DNA from: Pachypanchax playfairii
Taxonomy: Eukaryota; Chordata; Actinopteri; Cyprinodontiformes; Aplocheilidae
Length of the DNA: 64,000 nucleotides
NCBI GenBank assembly: GCA_006937955.1
Contig: SSNP01000031.1
Coordinates: 3,740,440-3,804,439 of the forward strand
Direction of reading: 5' to 3'
This document shows positions 11,540 through 22,958 of this stretch, one piece after another; positions within the stretch are counted from its first letter, which is position 1, and each line of letters starts with the position of its first letter. A program made the translations under genes and the position numbers. Below the pieces are notes generated by a model, which was not told the DNA's origin, ran no database searches, and was given only the letters and a program-made list of their open reading frames with translations.

Positions 11540-11750
11540 TTCATCAGGGTCTGTCTGTCTGTTTGCAGGATAACTCAAAAACTAATTAATGGATTTTTAT
11601 GACATTTTCAGGAAAGGTCAGAAATGATCCACAAAAGAATTGATTAGATTTTGGGGTTGATCTGGATTACCGCCTGGATCCAGGAATGTTTTTAAGGATA
11701 CGGACGTAGTACTTTCTACAATATGTCCACTTGGCGGAGGTCTGCGCTCT
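11540..11750. repeat. Dispersed repeat, GGATAACTCAAAAACTAAT family
   Basis: Shares long blocks with 52.86-53.12 kb and 19.84-19.98 kb: GGATAACTCAAAAACTAAT, TTTTCAGGAAAGGTCAGAAAT, TGATCTGGATTACCG, TTTTTAAGGATACGG, and the end GGCGGAGGTCTGCGCTCTC. It is a retroposon-like sequence found widely in animal genomes and encodes nothing. This copy preserves an uninterrupted TTTTTAAGG site. Confidence 0.65.
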
Positions 11751-11848
11751 CTGAGTGCTTTTCTAGTTTCCAAATACTATTGGAATAAAGTTTGTGTGTG
11801 CAATCTATCCCATCCTTGCAACATCAACCTGCGATGATGATACATTTT

Positions 11849-12845
11849 CAGACCTGCCAACCTTGTCATAAAAAACTTGAGTACCACTTGGGTTGCGCGG
11901 CTTTTTTCTGCAGAATTTTGCGATACATACGCGCACACACACACACATAAGGCAAAAATACACATACACATATACTATTGCCTCTTTCTTTTTTTTCTGT
12001 AGGCTATATATTTACACTATACAACAAATAATTTCTGCACATTTCACATCAAATGACCACTTTGGTTGTAAGATTCAGATAATTTAATAAACGTTTGATT
12101 TTTGTCAATGAGATTAAGAAAGAAGACTGTTTATTATTACTATTACTATTTATTTTTGCCCTCCCTTCTCTGTTAATACATGTGATGATCAGTGATCAGC
12201 TGCTGTGCGCACTGATGATCAGTGATCAATGATCAGCGCTGGTGTGCGCTGATCATTGATAAAGCGACAGGCAAATTTCTTGCGTGCGCTCATGCATGTA
12301 TCATTCACAGGCGGGCTAGCAAGGCCAGCCCAGTCGAAGACCAATCAGCAGAGGTTTCATTGACGGACCGCTTGTTGCCTGCCGCGTAAGGTTATCAAAG
12401 CAATGGCGATGGGTTATGGAGGTCGTTTGTTGCCTCCCGTGTGTTGAGTCCATAGGTTTACACGTAAAGGTTCACATTCACCGAAGGCACACGCGCGTCC
12501 TCACACACACTGAGAGAATTTACCTTTTTAAACACCAGAACAGCAGCGAGTAGGGAACCGGAGGATGGAGAGATACTTATACTTAGAAGGAACGGGCAGC
12601 AGGACACAGGACGAAGCGGGGAGGCGGGGACGGGGGTGCTACGCTGTAGGTTAGGTAGACTTTGTTTTCTCTGTTTCTCTGTGATGATTGGCTGAAACTT
12701 CTTCGCCACGCTCCAACATTTTTTTTTTTACAGAACTCACATGTGCGCAGCTTTTAGCGTAGTTTAGAGGGGCGAGTCGTACCCGCGTATTTAGGTGCCT
12801 AACTGCGTCCTTGCTACTCAAAATGCGTACAGGTTGGCAGGTCTG
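11849..12845. mobile_element. Inverted-repeat element with CAGACCTGCCAACCT ends
   Basis: The left end CAGACCTGCCAACCT at 11849 is exactly mirrored by AGGTTGGCAGGTCTG at 12831-12845, giving a 997-bp element. Ends starting CAG suggest a hAT-type MITE (inference). No clear 8-bp target duplication remains. The right third is related to 13.74-13.99 kb. The interior holds a cluster of TGATCA palindromes at 12184-12262. Confidence 0.6.
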
Positions 12846-13218
12846 CAATTTTGATTTGCCGTTCAATTGTGATTAAAGATAAAGTTGGACAATTCTGTTT
12901 TTTTGCCATGTCCAGTCCAACACAAGAGAGAAGGAGTTTAAACTTTATAGTACCTGAAACAGAAGCCAAGCTGGAACCTGAAATGAGACAGCAGTTTAAT
13001 CCGAGATAATTTTGCTGCAAATTATAGAGGGTTTACAATTGAAGGATGTGCAGGGACTTAAAAAACTCTAGGTGTCTTGCCTGAAAAATATTTAACAGAA
13101 ACGCCAAAATGAAACATCATGTGCAAAACACCTAGTAAATGTTCCTTTGACAAAGAAGAACATAAAATTGTGAAAAACAAAAAACATCATGACAAATCAT
13201 GAACGGGATTTGGGTTTA

Positions 13219-14085
13219 CAGTAGGGATGCACGATAACAGATTTTTACAACCGATACCGATAACTTCCTGCTTTTCGTAACCAATGCCGATAACGAAATA
13301 GCGGCTCCGTATGATGAATTTGTTGGCAAAATCCCGGGTCTTCAGCTATAGAAAAAAGCTGGTCATCAAACTCTATAAATTCAATAATGTTTTCATTAAT
13401 TTCTTCAGCTCTCGGATCGTCTCTATCAAACATTTTGACTTTCACAAATGTCTCATCAGTATGCACTAACCCAAACACCTTTTTAGTTGCTGGTGGTGAT
13501 TCCAGACCTGCCAAAATTGTCAAAATATTTTGTACCAATTGTATTGTGCATTTTTTTTTTCCTTTCTTAGAACTGATTTGACTAACACCGGTTTGAATAT
13601 TTCCATGTGCAGTTAAAGTGACGTTATGTATACGTACGGTTACATTTACTGCTGGCAGGTCGACAGACAGACAGACAGACAGACACACAGTTTACCTTAG
13701 TGCAGTGAGTTGGGACAGAGACACAGGAGCAGGCAGAGAGGAGGGCGCAGGTTGTTACGCTCTAAGTTTGGTTCTATAGACTCGTTATTCTCAGCTGTTC
13801 TACACTAACTGGTTTAAACTGCTTCACCCGCTGCTGCATGTCTTGTCAAACATGAGAACCGCACGTGCACATTTGCCACAAAACTCACATATCTGCAGCT
13901 TCTTGTAGTTTAGAGCGGCGAGTCGTACCAGCGTACGTGAATGTCAGATTGCAGAGTTGCTACGAAAAATGCGTATATGTTGGCAGGTTTGAAAAACTCC
14001 CCGGCTAAGAACAGCAGTGCCATGTTTAGTATTATGTTATTATCGGTGAAAACTTCGTTATCGGACTTTTCTGACATTCAGAGGG
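13219..14085 (-). mobile_element. Damaged hAT element, one end preserved
   Basis: CAGTAGGGATGCACGATAAC at 13219 is a typical hAT terminal repeat; a related TTATCGGTGAAAA segment lies near 14040. Directly inside the left end is a minus-strand hAT transposase fragment. The part 13740-13990 is homologous to the right part of the neighbouring CAGACCTGCC element, so two element types are fused or nested here. A GACA microsatellite lies at about 13663-13685. Confidence 0.5.
13245..13688 (-). pseudogene. hAT transposase N-terminal fragment
   Basis: A 147-codon minus-strand frame. Around residues 103-120 it reads EFIEFDDQLFSIAEDPGF, the hallmark segment of hAT transposases and ZBED proteins just after the BED finger (compare the DDQPFSVVED pattern). 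The frame then runs straight into the terminal repeat (residues RYRL at the end), so everything C-terminal of this segment, including the RNase-H-like catalytic core, is deleted. The upstream part includes a low-complexity CLSVCLSV stretch from a microsatellite and is not original coding sequence. Confidence 0.55.
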
Positions 14086-15279
14086 CAGTAAAATCCTAAA
14101 TGAGAACATACTATGAACAAATTATTTAATTAAGACACTTTGTGACTTTTTTGTAAAAAAATATATATATATTTAAATAAAAAAGAAGCCATCAAACCTA
14201 TCCAGAACCCATCTCAATTTAATTTCTGTGGGTGAAAAGGTTTGGGAAATGTGAGACATGAATCTGTGAGAGTCTAAAAAACTGATTGGAAACAACAGAC
14301 AGAAACCATCCTGAGAGCAAAATATTAGTGAATAAAATGAGATTCAATTCTGAACAATTTAAGACTTAATTAAAAAACTTTGTGACTAAATTGAGACAAA
14401 TGTTGCAATTTATTTGAAGTTCAACACAAGCAAATGAGTTGCACCACCCAATTTAGGGTTATTTCAACAGGAAATTTGATGCCAAAATGCACCATAATCC
14501 CACTTGTCTGAGGTCCGTGCAAGTGCAAAGAAGTTAAGGTTAAGATAAAGGGGCAGGATGAGGGTTATGTGTTATGCCTGGATGCAAAAATGAAAAGTTA
14601 TTCCTTGTGCTGTGCATGTACATATTAAAGCCAATCAGATTGGCTATCATAACTTCAGATACCAAAAGACAGTTTGACAATACGATCGCACTCGCACATT
14701 TTTCTAACATCACGCGACCCCGTCATATAAGATGAGGCTGCACTTAAAGAAAGCAGCACAAGCATTCCTCCGCTTACCGCCTTAAAGCACATTTCCGCCG
14801 AAGTGCTAGTTTCTCTTGTTTGTTTTTCATTTAGAAGTGATTTAAAACATGCTGGAGTCACTTTCTGGTGGGTCTCTTCTCTCGTATATTTTGATTAGCT
14901 GTGCGGTCGAGATGAGACTAAATATTTCAATTTCAAATTGACAGAGTTTCCCACACATCATGTTTGAAAAACCACACGCACACGATTCCCTAACTGAGCT
15001 ATCGTATATAGATTCATGTACACAAGAGCGGCTTCAATACACTGAAGGTAAAATAAACAGCTAAAAAAGGGGAAACCCTGTGGTGAGCTTAAGTGTTATA
15101 ATGTATTCTAGACACTGTCAATGTAAAACGTTTAACCTTTGATTAAACTCTATGAGCTCAAATAGAAGGAAAACACTAAAAAAAATGTGATCTAATAAAT
15201 TGAGTTTGGCTTGGAATTATTTTCACAAACAAAAAATATTTTAAAAACACAGCAAAGACAAAAAAAATGACACAAAGAT
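14086..15279. other. No gene recognised
   Basis: AT-rich with no supported gene; frames are short. Around 14455-14570 and 14700-14900 unique-looking sequence occurs without recognisable features. Confidence 0.4.
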
Positions 15280-15856
15280 TTAAAGAGGTCCTTCCATTAA
15301 AAACAGTTTTTCTGAGGTTTCTGCTGAATATTTTAGCTCCACAGGTGTTCTTACCTTCATGGTGGGTGTGAAAACAGTTCAACAACTTCTCTTTCAGTTT
15401 TAATCTCTCAAACTACGCAGGTGGTGATAAAACCCGAGTTCTCCCGAGTCCGAACGGCCTGTATCTGTTTCATCACAACTCCTTTGTTCGTTAGTATTCA
15501 TCAGCTCCCGCAGTTGAAACCACGCCTAGCATGCTGCTGGCTAAAAGCTGTAGCATAAGACGTAGCAAACCGGAAGACGTGATGTCTGACGTTGCCATGC
15601 GCAGCGGGGCAGGAAACAGTATACCTTGCTCTCATAGGCTAGTTTGTCAGAGTCCAGCAAATTCAAACAATGAATATGAACGAGCTGCTGCCGAAGCCTG
15701 ACGGAAGGAGCCGGAAGCACCCGAATTTTAATGCAGACAGATTGAAAGGTATGTTAATAAGTGTTTCCTGACGTTTTTTACATATAAATAATATTTATGT
15801 TAATACTTAATAAATAACCACAAAGTCCTGAAATTTGTATGAAATGGCCTCTTTAA
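15280..15856 (-). mobile_element. AGAGGCC-family TTAA MITE, copy 2
   Basis: A 569-bp element between TTAA at 15280-15283 and 15853-15856, in the same orientation as copy 1. It contains the family core GCATGCTGCTGGCTAAAAGC. Its right end (minus-strand view) cuts into the reading frame of the possible exon at 15.86-16.12 kb. Confidence 0.8.
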
Positions 15857-16115
15857 GAATCGTTGTACAGATCATTACATTTGATTGACAAGTGGGCTTC
15901 CAGGGAATCCAGAGCAGCTTTGCACCAAAGATGTTCTTACTACCATAATCTTCAGTAACGCCATTAAAATCACACTTAATCTGTTCAAATAAGCCCCTCG
16001 TTAACGTCTCCGAGCTGTCGGCCACTTCAAAGAATCCATCTGCCACAACGACGCACAGCAGTGCCACGACGACCCCCCGACCCCGAAGAAGGGCAGACCC
16101 GTCATCGAGACCCAT
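15857..16115 (-). CDS. Unidentified possible exon with signal-like N-terminus
   Basis: The minus-strand ATG at 16113-16115 opens a frame starting MGLDDGSALLRGRG, followed by a hydrophobic run VVVALLCVVVADG like a signal peptide, then a hydrophilic stretch with three Cys, up to the MITE boundary at 15856. The block is more GC-rich than its surroundings. I do not recognise a family, and no clear donor site decides the 3' end. It may be a chance frame or a decayed gene truncated by the MITE insertion. ATG context is crowded by two other ATGs just upstream. Confidence 0.2.
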
Positions 16116-16548
16116 CCATCATACGGGAAACCCTTCCTCCAGCTGCTCATAATTCCTCTGCTGCACACGCTCACAACAGTGTCACCTTCTAATCCCACAC
16201 AAGCCTGACACTCAAACCATGACACCTACCCTCATTCACATGTTTTACTGACAGTCACTCACACAAAGAAACTATTGGGATGAATAATGTTCTCGCTTTG
16301 ACTGGAGGTCTGTGTGTAGAAACATGAGCTAAAAAGAAAGAAACAAGATGAATCAAAGGATAAATTAGAGCAGCTGAATAGATCAAAACAGTTCAAGTTT
16401 TACAGGTTTTATAAAAACGGTTAAAAGATAGAAGATACAAACCATCTCACATAAACTACACGCGTGTCATATTGAAAGTGTTTTTATGTGTGTTTGCAGA
16501 GAAGTATCATTTTTGCTCCAACTATCAAACTCCAAATGCAGAGATTTC
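16116..16548. other. No gene recognised
   Basis: No supported feature. A minus-strand frame across 16001-16225 is a shadow of the possible exon in another frame. Confidence 0.4.
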
Positions 16549-17613
16549 TTAAAGAGGCCATTTCATACAAATTTTAGGACTTTGTGTTTATTTCTTAAAG
16601 GAGAACGCCTGTTTTTTGCAATTGGGGCCTTATTTATTCTGTGAGATGTGTTTTACTCGTCATCAGTGGTACTTTTTTGCGATTCGGAGTCGTCTCGGAG
16701 ATTTTTGATTCACACGGCAAACACCTAAACGCCAATAAACGAGAGTCGGTTGGGCCTGCGTTCGTTGTTTATTCCGTTCCAGTGCCATCTTGAATCCTGC
16801 GCTCATAGAAATTATATTTTTTACAGTGACGGGAGAGTGACGTCATCTCTCCGCGCGCCCATTCTATTGGTGCAGTGGCTTAGCTTCCTAAAAAATATCA
16901 TTTCTATGAGCGCAGGATTCAAAATGGCACTGGGACAGAAAAAACAATTGAGTATCCTAATGGCCAGATTAAAAAAATAACGGATTTGAACTGATTTTAA
17001 ACCGATTTAGGGTCGGCGAACGCAGGCCCAACCGACTCTCGTTTATTGGCGTTTAGGTGTTTGCCGTGTGAATCAAAAATCTCCGAGACGAATCCGAATC
17101 GCAAAAAAGTACCACTGATGACGAGTAAAACACATCTCACAGAATAAATAAGGCCCCAATTGCAAAAAACGGGCGTTCTCCTTTAAGGATTATCCTGTAA
17201 TATGAAACTGATTAACATACCTTTCAATCTGTCTGCATTAAAATTCAGGTGGTTCCGGCTCCTTCCGTCAGGCTGCTTCGGCAGCAGCTCGTTCATATTC
17301 ATTGTTCGAATTTGCTGGACTCTGATTGGCTAACAAATTAGCCTATGAGAGCAAGGTATACTGTTTCCTAACCCACTGCGCATGGCAATGTCAGACGTCG
17401 TGTCTTCCTGTTTGTTACGTTATGCTACAGCTTTTAGCCAGCAGCATGCTAGGTGTGGTTTCAACTGCGGGAGCTGATGAATACTAACGAACAAAGGAAA
17501 TGTGATGTAACAGATACAGGTCGTTCGGACTCGGGAGAACTCGGGTTTTATCGCCACCTGCGTAGTTTGAGAGATTAAAACTGAAAGAGAAGTTGTTGAC
17601 CTGTTTTCACACA
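16549..17613 (+). mobile_element. AGAGGCC-family TTAA MITE, copy 3, split by a nested element
   Basis: TTAA at 16549-16552 starts the copy. After about 45 bp it is interrupted by a second element (16595-17186) and resumes at 17187 with the expected internal sequence. The right end is lost near 17613, right after the block GACCTGTTTTCACAC, so about 70-80 bp and the right TTAA are missing. Confidence 0.75.
16595..17186. mobile_element. Nested palindromic TTAA element with long arms
   Basis: TTAA at 16595-16598 and 17183-17186 flank a 584-bp element. Its left arm AGGAGAACGCCTGTTTTTTG is repeated in inverse orientation at the right with only a few differences over about 165 bp. A further inverted block occurs around the centre (AATCCTGCGCTCATAGAAAT and its complement). 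The interior loop is short. This is the signature of a long-arm MITE; a DNA hairpin or a double-stranded RNA could form from a transcript. No coding capacity. Confidence 0.8.
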
Positions 17614-19841
17614 TGGACAAATCTCATCCACACTGCAGTAAAATGAATCCTTTGTCCTGATTTTACTGATATTAGTTATTCTCTTTGTCATAGTTTTCAG
17701 CCAGTTGCTCTAAATCCCTGTGTGCACCTCTATGGTGAGAAGCTGGAGACAACGGGCGGGCGGGGTCGAGTGTGTCTGTCTGAGAGATGGTTTTATACTC
17801 CAGGAGGCGTGTCTTAGAGACGATGCTGGTGATGTAGACATGTACCGCTTTCAGCCAATAACAAAATTCTAATGCAGTAGCCACCTTTCAACCCTAAGAG
17901 GGCAGCACTAAGATGTTTTTAGACCAGAAAGAGTAGAATTTAACAAGTTTACATGAAAATGTCAAAAAAATGCCCAGAAACTGAAAGATTGCATTAAAGA
18001 CCCATTAATACAGTTTATCAGCAGAAAAAAAGCTGTTTTAAGAGTGAGTTGCTCTTTAATTGTTCATATGCTTTCCACAGGCTTTCACAACTTCACAAAA
18101 TGGTACTATTTAAACTTTAAGTTAACCAGGCAATTTTCCAAAATTTAAGGGGTAAAATCTTTTTGAGGAATGAATTTAAAAGGGTTTAGAAGAAAAAGAA
18201 ACCTCTAAAAGTATGAGTTTTTGCTCATCTGAGAACATCATCTCTATCTTTCTGAAGTGCTGCAAGAGCTAAATACACTTCTTGACAAACAGAAAGACAA
18301 AGAGACTTCTGTGCAGCGCTTACAGATGTTACGCATTGCATCGACAAGCCCTGGTTTTTTTTAATGTTGTGTGTTCGAGTGTATGGACACCCCCCTTTCT
18401 GTCCCCCACCCCCAGTGGGTTATGGAAGCCATTAGATCCAGTGATCAGCACTGACAACAGCAGAGGTCAAAGGGTCACTGAGATAGATTGATCCATCAAT
18501 GTCTTTAACACCAAAAAAAAAAAGAAACAACCTCTACATCAGTGTGTGCTTTTTATCGGGGTCTTTGACGTGCACACACTTGAGTATGAGTGAAACATTA
18601 ACTTCTTAACGTGCACTTAATGACCTCTGTTCGACACTGCCTGTGCTTTCGAGGCTCTGGGGGCCAGTTTCATGACCGAATGAAACTGTGCATTTATGTG
18701 AGCAACATAAGGGAGCGCATTGTGTGTACTTTTACTAGTTCTTCATCAAAGACACGCTGTCAACTTTCTGGATTTAAACTTTTTCTAAGCTTAATGGTCA
18801 TGTCACTTTGTAATGGATTACATTTGAAAAGCCGAGGCAAAAACCAGATAACAATCAGGCTTTTGTTTCATCAGAGGATGAAGGACATTTTTCACCTCGT
18901 AGCAGCGGAGACGTATCAACCCACAGTATGACACTGAGGTTAATTTATTCTTTTAACTCAATTAATTTGGCACAATTAAGGACATCTAAAAACAATACTA
19001 GACTTCCTGTTAGTCCTGATTGTTTGTAGATCTGAACCTTAGTTTGGAGATGTTTGAAGTTAGGGTTATTAAATCAAGCAGCAGATGGATAAGTGACCTA
19101 AGCCAGAGTTACCTGATCAACCAGGCCCTCATTACTTTACAAAGATGTGAGGGCCTGGAGCTGAACCGCTGTCTCTCAATTTCGAAGGTGGGCTTAGCCA
19201 GTTGAAAGAGAACCAATCACAGAAACCCGGAAGTGACGCTAAAGTGGATACACACGAGGCGGAACAAAAACAAAAGGTTTAGCGAGCGGAGCCGTAATGG
19301 TAGCTACAGAGTCATGGTTAATGGAGGAGAAAAGACGAATATATATGACAGTTGTCGCTTTTGTGTCAAAAACTTGCGAACATTGCACACTCGGTTCACG
19401 TATTTGACCACCTCAAGCAAACACTGTGCAAACACAGAAGTAAACACTTCATCCACAGCCGAGTCCGCCATGTTGAATGTTGTGCTCTGGGTAGAAAACG
19501 CTAGTTCCGTGTTTTCAGGATGACGCACAACAAAGGTGATACGTAATTGGTCCATCATAAAATTTGACATGGAAATGATCGGGTGCCGCTCCGGTGTCAG
19601 ACCCTTCTGCATTTGAACATAATGCAGGAGGATCTGATTGGTCAGGCTAAAGCCAGAGTTAGTACTTACACCTGCAGAACTGCAGGTCTTTGTACGTATG
19701 TTTATGCCTTTTTATATATAAGTGACCGAAAAGTTTAAAACATAAAAAAAAAATAAAGGATCTAGAATTCATGCCAGATTTTAACAATTTATGTTGAGTC
19801 TGAGTTTTATGATTATAGGTGTAATCACCTGGGTTTGTTAG
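17614..19841. other. No gene recognised; possible old repeats
   Basis: Mostly AT-rich. At 19125-19160 an inverted pair CAGGCCCTCA/TGAGGGCCTG could form a hairpin. TAAGCCAGAGTTA at about 19098 and TAAAGCCAGAGTTA near 19646 are direct repeats flanking about 540 bp that contain a CpG-richer block (19230-19600); this may be another mobile element, but I cannot assign it. The frames there lack domains. Around 18060 a short stretch resembles 45.18 kb. Confidence 0.4.
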
Positions 19842-19982
19842 TCAGTCTGTTAGCAAGATAACTCAAAAGTTCTGGATGGATTTTGATAAAACTTTCAGGA
19901 ACGGTCAGAAATGGCCCAAATGAAGAAGTGAGAATATTTTGGTGGTGATCTGGATCATCATCTGGATCCAGAAGTGTTTTAA
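19842..19982. repeat. Dispersed GGATAACTCAAAAACT repeat, cut by a MITE
   Basis: The same family as 11.54 kb and 52.86 kb. The copy runs to GGATCCAGAAGTGTTTTAA and then changes into the AGAGGCC MITE, whereas the two uninterrupted copies continue through TTTTTAAGGATACGG or TTTTTAAAGGATACGG. Confidence 0.6.
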
Positions 19983-20356
19983 AGAGGCCATTTCATACAA
20001 TTTTCAGGACTTTGTGGTTATTTCTTAAGTATTAACCAGTAATATGAAACATTTTATATCTAAAAAACATCAGGAAACACTGATTAACAGACCTTTTAAT
20101 CTGTCTGCATTACAATTCAGGTGGTTCCGGTTCCTTCCGTCAGGCTTCGTCAGCAGCTCGTTCATATTCATTATTCTAATTTGCCGGACTCAGATTGGCT
20201 AACAAACTAGCCTATGAGAGCAAGGTATACTGTTTCCTGCCCCGCTGCACATGGCAACAGCAGACTTTCTCTCTTCCTGTTTGCTAAGTCTTATGCTACA
20301 GCTTTTAGCAGCAGCATGCTAGGCGTGGTTTCAACCGTGGGAGCTGCCGAATACCA
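19979..20356 (+). mobile_element. AGAGGCC-family TTAA MITE, copy 4, right-truncated
   Basis: Begins at TTAA 19979-19982 inside the dispersed repeat and follows the family sequence to about 20356 (GGGAGCTGCCGAATACC). The remaining 200 bp or so of the family and the second TTAA are absent; a local ACCACTAAAA repetition follows. Confidence 0.75.
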
Positions 20357-20790
20357 CTAAAAACCACTAAACCACTAAAAAGCAGGAAATCTTGTAGAAT
20401 TCACTGATGTCAGGGAAAGCAAAGAAACAGTTTATATAATATTTTGGCCTCTGAAGCTGCCTGTACTGTATGTGTCACCTGTTTATGCTCAGCTTGGATC
20501 TTTAATGGGCAGCTATGGTGAAAAAACCTACTAAAACACCAAAATCCTCCAAAAAAAACCTACAAAATTTGACATTTAACTTCAAGACCAGAGCTGAAAA
20601 ACACAATGAACTTTATGAATCAGGATAACAACTTTTTTGGGACCACTCACAGTCCCATCAGAAACACAGAGAAGATATCACAGGGTGACGACACGAGGCA
20701 CGATGAGACAGGGGAAGTAAATCTGAACAAACCCAGACACAGAGAAACTTCATCAAAGTGTTTAACGTGGGAACAAACCGGCCAAAAGAG
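20357..20790. other. No gene recognised
   Basis: Short AT-rich stretch without features apart from the ACCACTAAAA repetition at its start. Confidence 0.4.
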
Positions 20791-21037
20791 ATGTAAATGG
20801 TAAATGTCCTGTATTTGTATAGCGCTTTTCTAGTCATTCAGACCACTCAAAGCGCTTTCACACTACAAGGTTTTGCATTTACCCATTCACACAACCCGAT
20901 ATGTAAACCGGGGGGCAACATGGGGTTCAGTGTCTTGCCCAAGGACACTTCGACATGTGGCGGTGGAAGCCGGGATCGATCCACCAACCTTCAAATTGGA
21001 GGACAACCGCTCTAACCACTGAGCCACAGCCACCCCT
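20791..21037 (-). repeat. tRNA-derived SINE
   Basis: On the minus strand the element starts near 21037 with GGGTGGCTGTGGCTCAGTGG (box A-like), has a box B-like GGTGGATCGATCCCGG around 20965-20985, then a body with CTTGGGCAAGACAC, and ends in ATTTACCATTTACA repeats at 20791. This order is that of tRNA-derived SINEs. The head would not fold as a functional tRNA. Confidence 0.7.
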
Positions 21038-21205
21038 AAGATGTTAATTCTTTGACGATTTTGAGCCAAATGGCATATTCTCCTGGAAAAATATGAACTT
21101 TCTGATGAACCGCAGCACTTTGTTATATTTATTTAAGTTAAACAAGTCAATAAAGGTGGATTTTTTTTTTCTGTTGCATAGTTCCTCTTGTCCATCCACT
21201 CCATA

Positions 21206-21295
21206 GATGGATGGATGGATGGATGGATGGATGGATGGATGGATGGATGGATGGATGGATGGATGGATGGATGGATGGATGGATGGATGGATGGA
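21206..21295 (+). repeat. (ATGG)n microsatellite
   Basis: About 22 uninterrupted copies of ATGG, 90 bp. The SIHPSIHP frame on the minus strand is produced by this repeat. Confidence 0.95.
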
Positions 21296-21387
21296 CACAA
21301 AACTTTGTTGAGGTGAGGGACAAAACCTGTTTTTCATCACATCAACATGCAATTTGTGTGTGATGAGAGCTGGAAAACATGCCTGAG

Positions 21388-21422
<35 letters not shown>

Positions 21423-21940
21423 GCCTCCAGCTGAGAGGCTAAAGAGAAGCAAATTTCTAAAAACAGAACGCGTCTGAGAAAAACAATAACAACTGCAGAT
21501 GCCTCGGGTTAGAACAGACTCACCCTGAAAACACGTCAAGGTTTCCCCATGTATTTTTATATCCTTGATGTTTTCTGTGAAATAAATCAACAAATTGAAA
21601 CAATAAAATAGTTCTTGTGCATTAGGCTCCTCCCCTTTCAAACAAACTCAAATACAAGTTTTTGGTATTTATTCATAATTATGAGGAATTTTGGACATTT
21701 GCTAAGCTGAAACAACATGGCTGGTCTTTCCTCCAAAACAGAACCACCCAAGAATAAGTTGTACTTAAACAAAAACAATCATTTTAAATTAATTAAAATA
21801 TACATGAATATCAACCATTAAAAACTTTTTTTAAACTACAATGAAGTAAAAACCTTCAGTTTTGGCAGGTCAGATTCATGTGTAGGTTTGTGCTTAGAGG
21901 AAGGATAAAGGTTGGGGGGGGTCATCACAAAGACAAAAAC
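21296..21940. other. No gene; short TG/AG microsatellite
   Basis: GTGTGTGTGTGTG followed by AGAGAGAG lies at about 21388-21422. The rest is AT-rich without recognised features. Confidence 0.45.
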
Positions 21941-22921
21941 TGTGTGTGTGTGTGTGTGTGTATGTATGTGTGTGTGTGTGTGTGTGGGTTTGTATTTCTG
22001 ACCTCCTGGGGACCCGTTTCCTGACTTTTACTATCTTTCTGGGGTCCGAGGGTTCTTGTGGGGACCGAAGCCTGATCCCCATGAGGGGGACTCCCCTTTT
22101 TAGGGTTAGGGGTTAGGTTTATAGGTATGGTGTGAATAGAGTTTTAGTTAGTCTTAGGGTTAGTTATAGATCAGTAATGGTTAAGGTTAGGAAAAGGGTT
22201 TGGGTTAGGTATAAATCTAGTTACTAAAATCAATGAAAGTCAATGGACGGTCCCCATAAGGATACCAAAACACACTTGTGGGTGTGTGTGTGTGTGTGTG
22301 TGTGTGTGGGTTTGTATTTCTGACCTCCTGGGGACCCGTTTCCTGACTTTTACTATCTTTCTGGGGTCCGAGGGTTCTTGTGGGGACCGAAGCCTGATCC
22401 CCATGAGGGGGACTCCCCTTTTTAGGGTTAGGGGTTAGGTTTATAGGTATGGTGTGAATAGAGTTTTAGTTAGTCTTAGGGTTAGTTATAGATCAGTAAT
22501 GGTTAAGGTTAGGAAAAGGGTTTGGGTTAGGTATAAATCTAGTTACTAAAATCAATGAAAGTCAATGGACGGTCCCCATAAGGATACCAAAACACACTTG
22601 TGGGTGTGTGTGTGTGTGTGTGTGTGTGGGTTTGTATTTCTGACCTCCTGGGGACCCGTTTCCTGACTTTTACTATCTTTCTGGGGTCCGAGGGTTCTTG
22701 TGGGGACCGAAGCCTGATCCCCATGAGGGGGACTCCCCTTTTTAGGGTTAGGGGTTAGGTTTATAGGTATGGTGTGAATAGAGTTTTAGTTAGTCTTAGG
22801 GTTAGTTATAGATCAGTAATGGTTAAGGTTAGGAAAAGGGTTTGGGTTAGGTATAAATCTAGTTACTAAAATCAATGAAAGTCAATGGACGGTCCCCATA
22901 AGGATACCAAAACACACTTGT

Positions 22922-22958
<37 letters not shown>
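21941..22958 (+). repeat. Three-unit tandem array, 320-322-bp period, with TG tracts
   Basis: Three head-to-tail units start with TGTATTTCTGACCTCCTGGG at 21991, 22313 and 22633. By eye the units are identical apart from the length of the TG tract joining them (one TG dinucleotide). Each contains GGTTAGG-like stretches and ends GGTCCCCATAAGGATACC. The single unit is a dispersed repeat common in fish; the array looks like a recent local amplification and may be copy-number variable. Confidence 0.9.

Noticed and set aside
20791..21037. Functional tRNA gene on the minus strand
   Set aside because: Box A and B-like motifs are present, but the cloverleaf is not kept and a SINE body and tail follow.
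21044..21352. 102-codon frame with repeated SIHP
   Set aside because: Product of the ATGG microsatellite.
21941..22958. CRISPR-like array or internal telomere repeats
   Set aside because: Units of 320 bp with no spacers; the GGTTAGG-like stretches are irregular parts of a dispersed fish repeat and not (TTAGGG)n.
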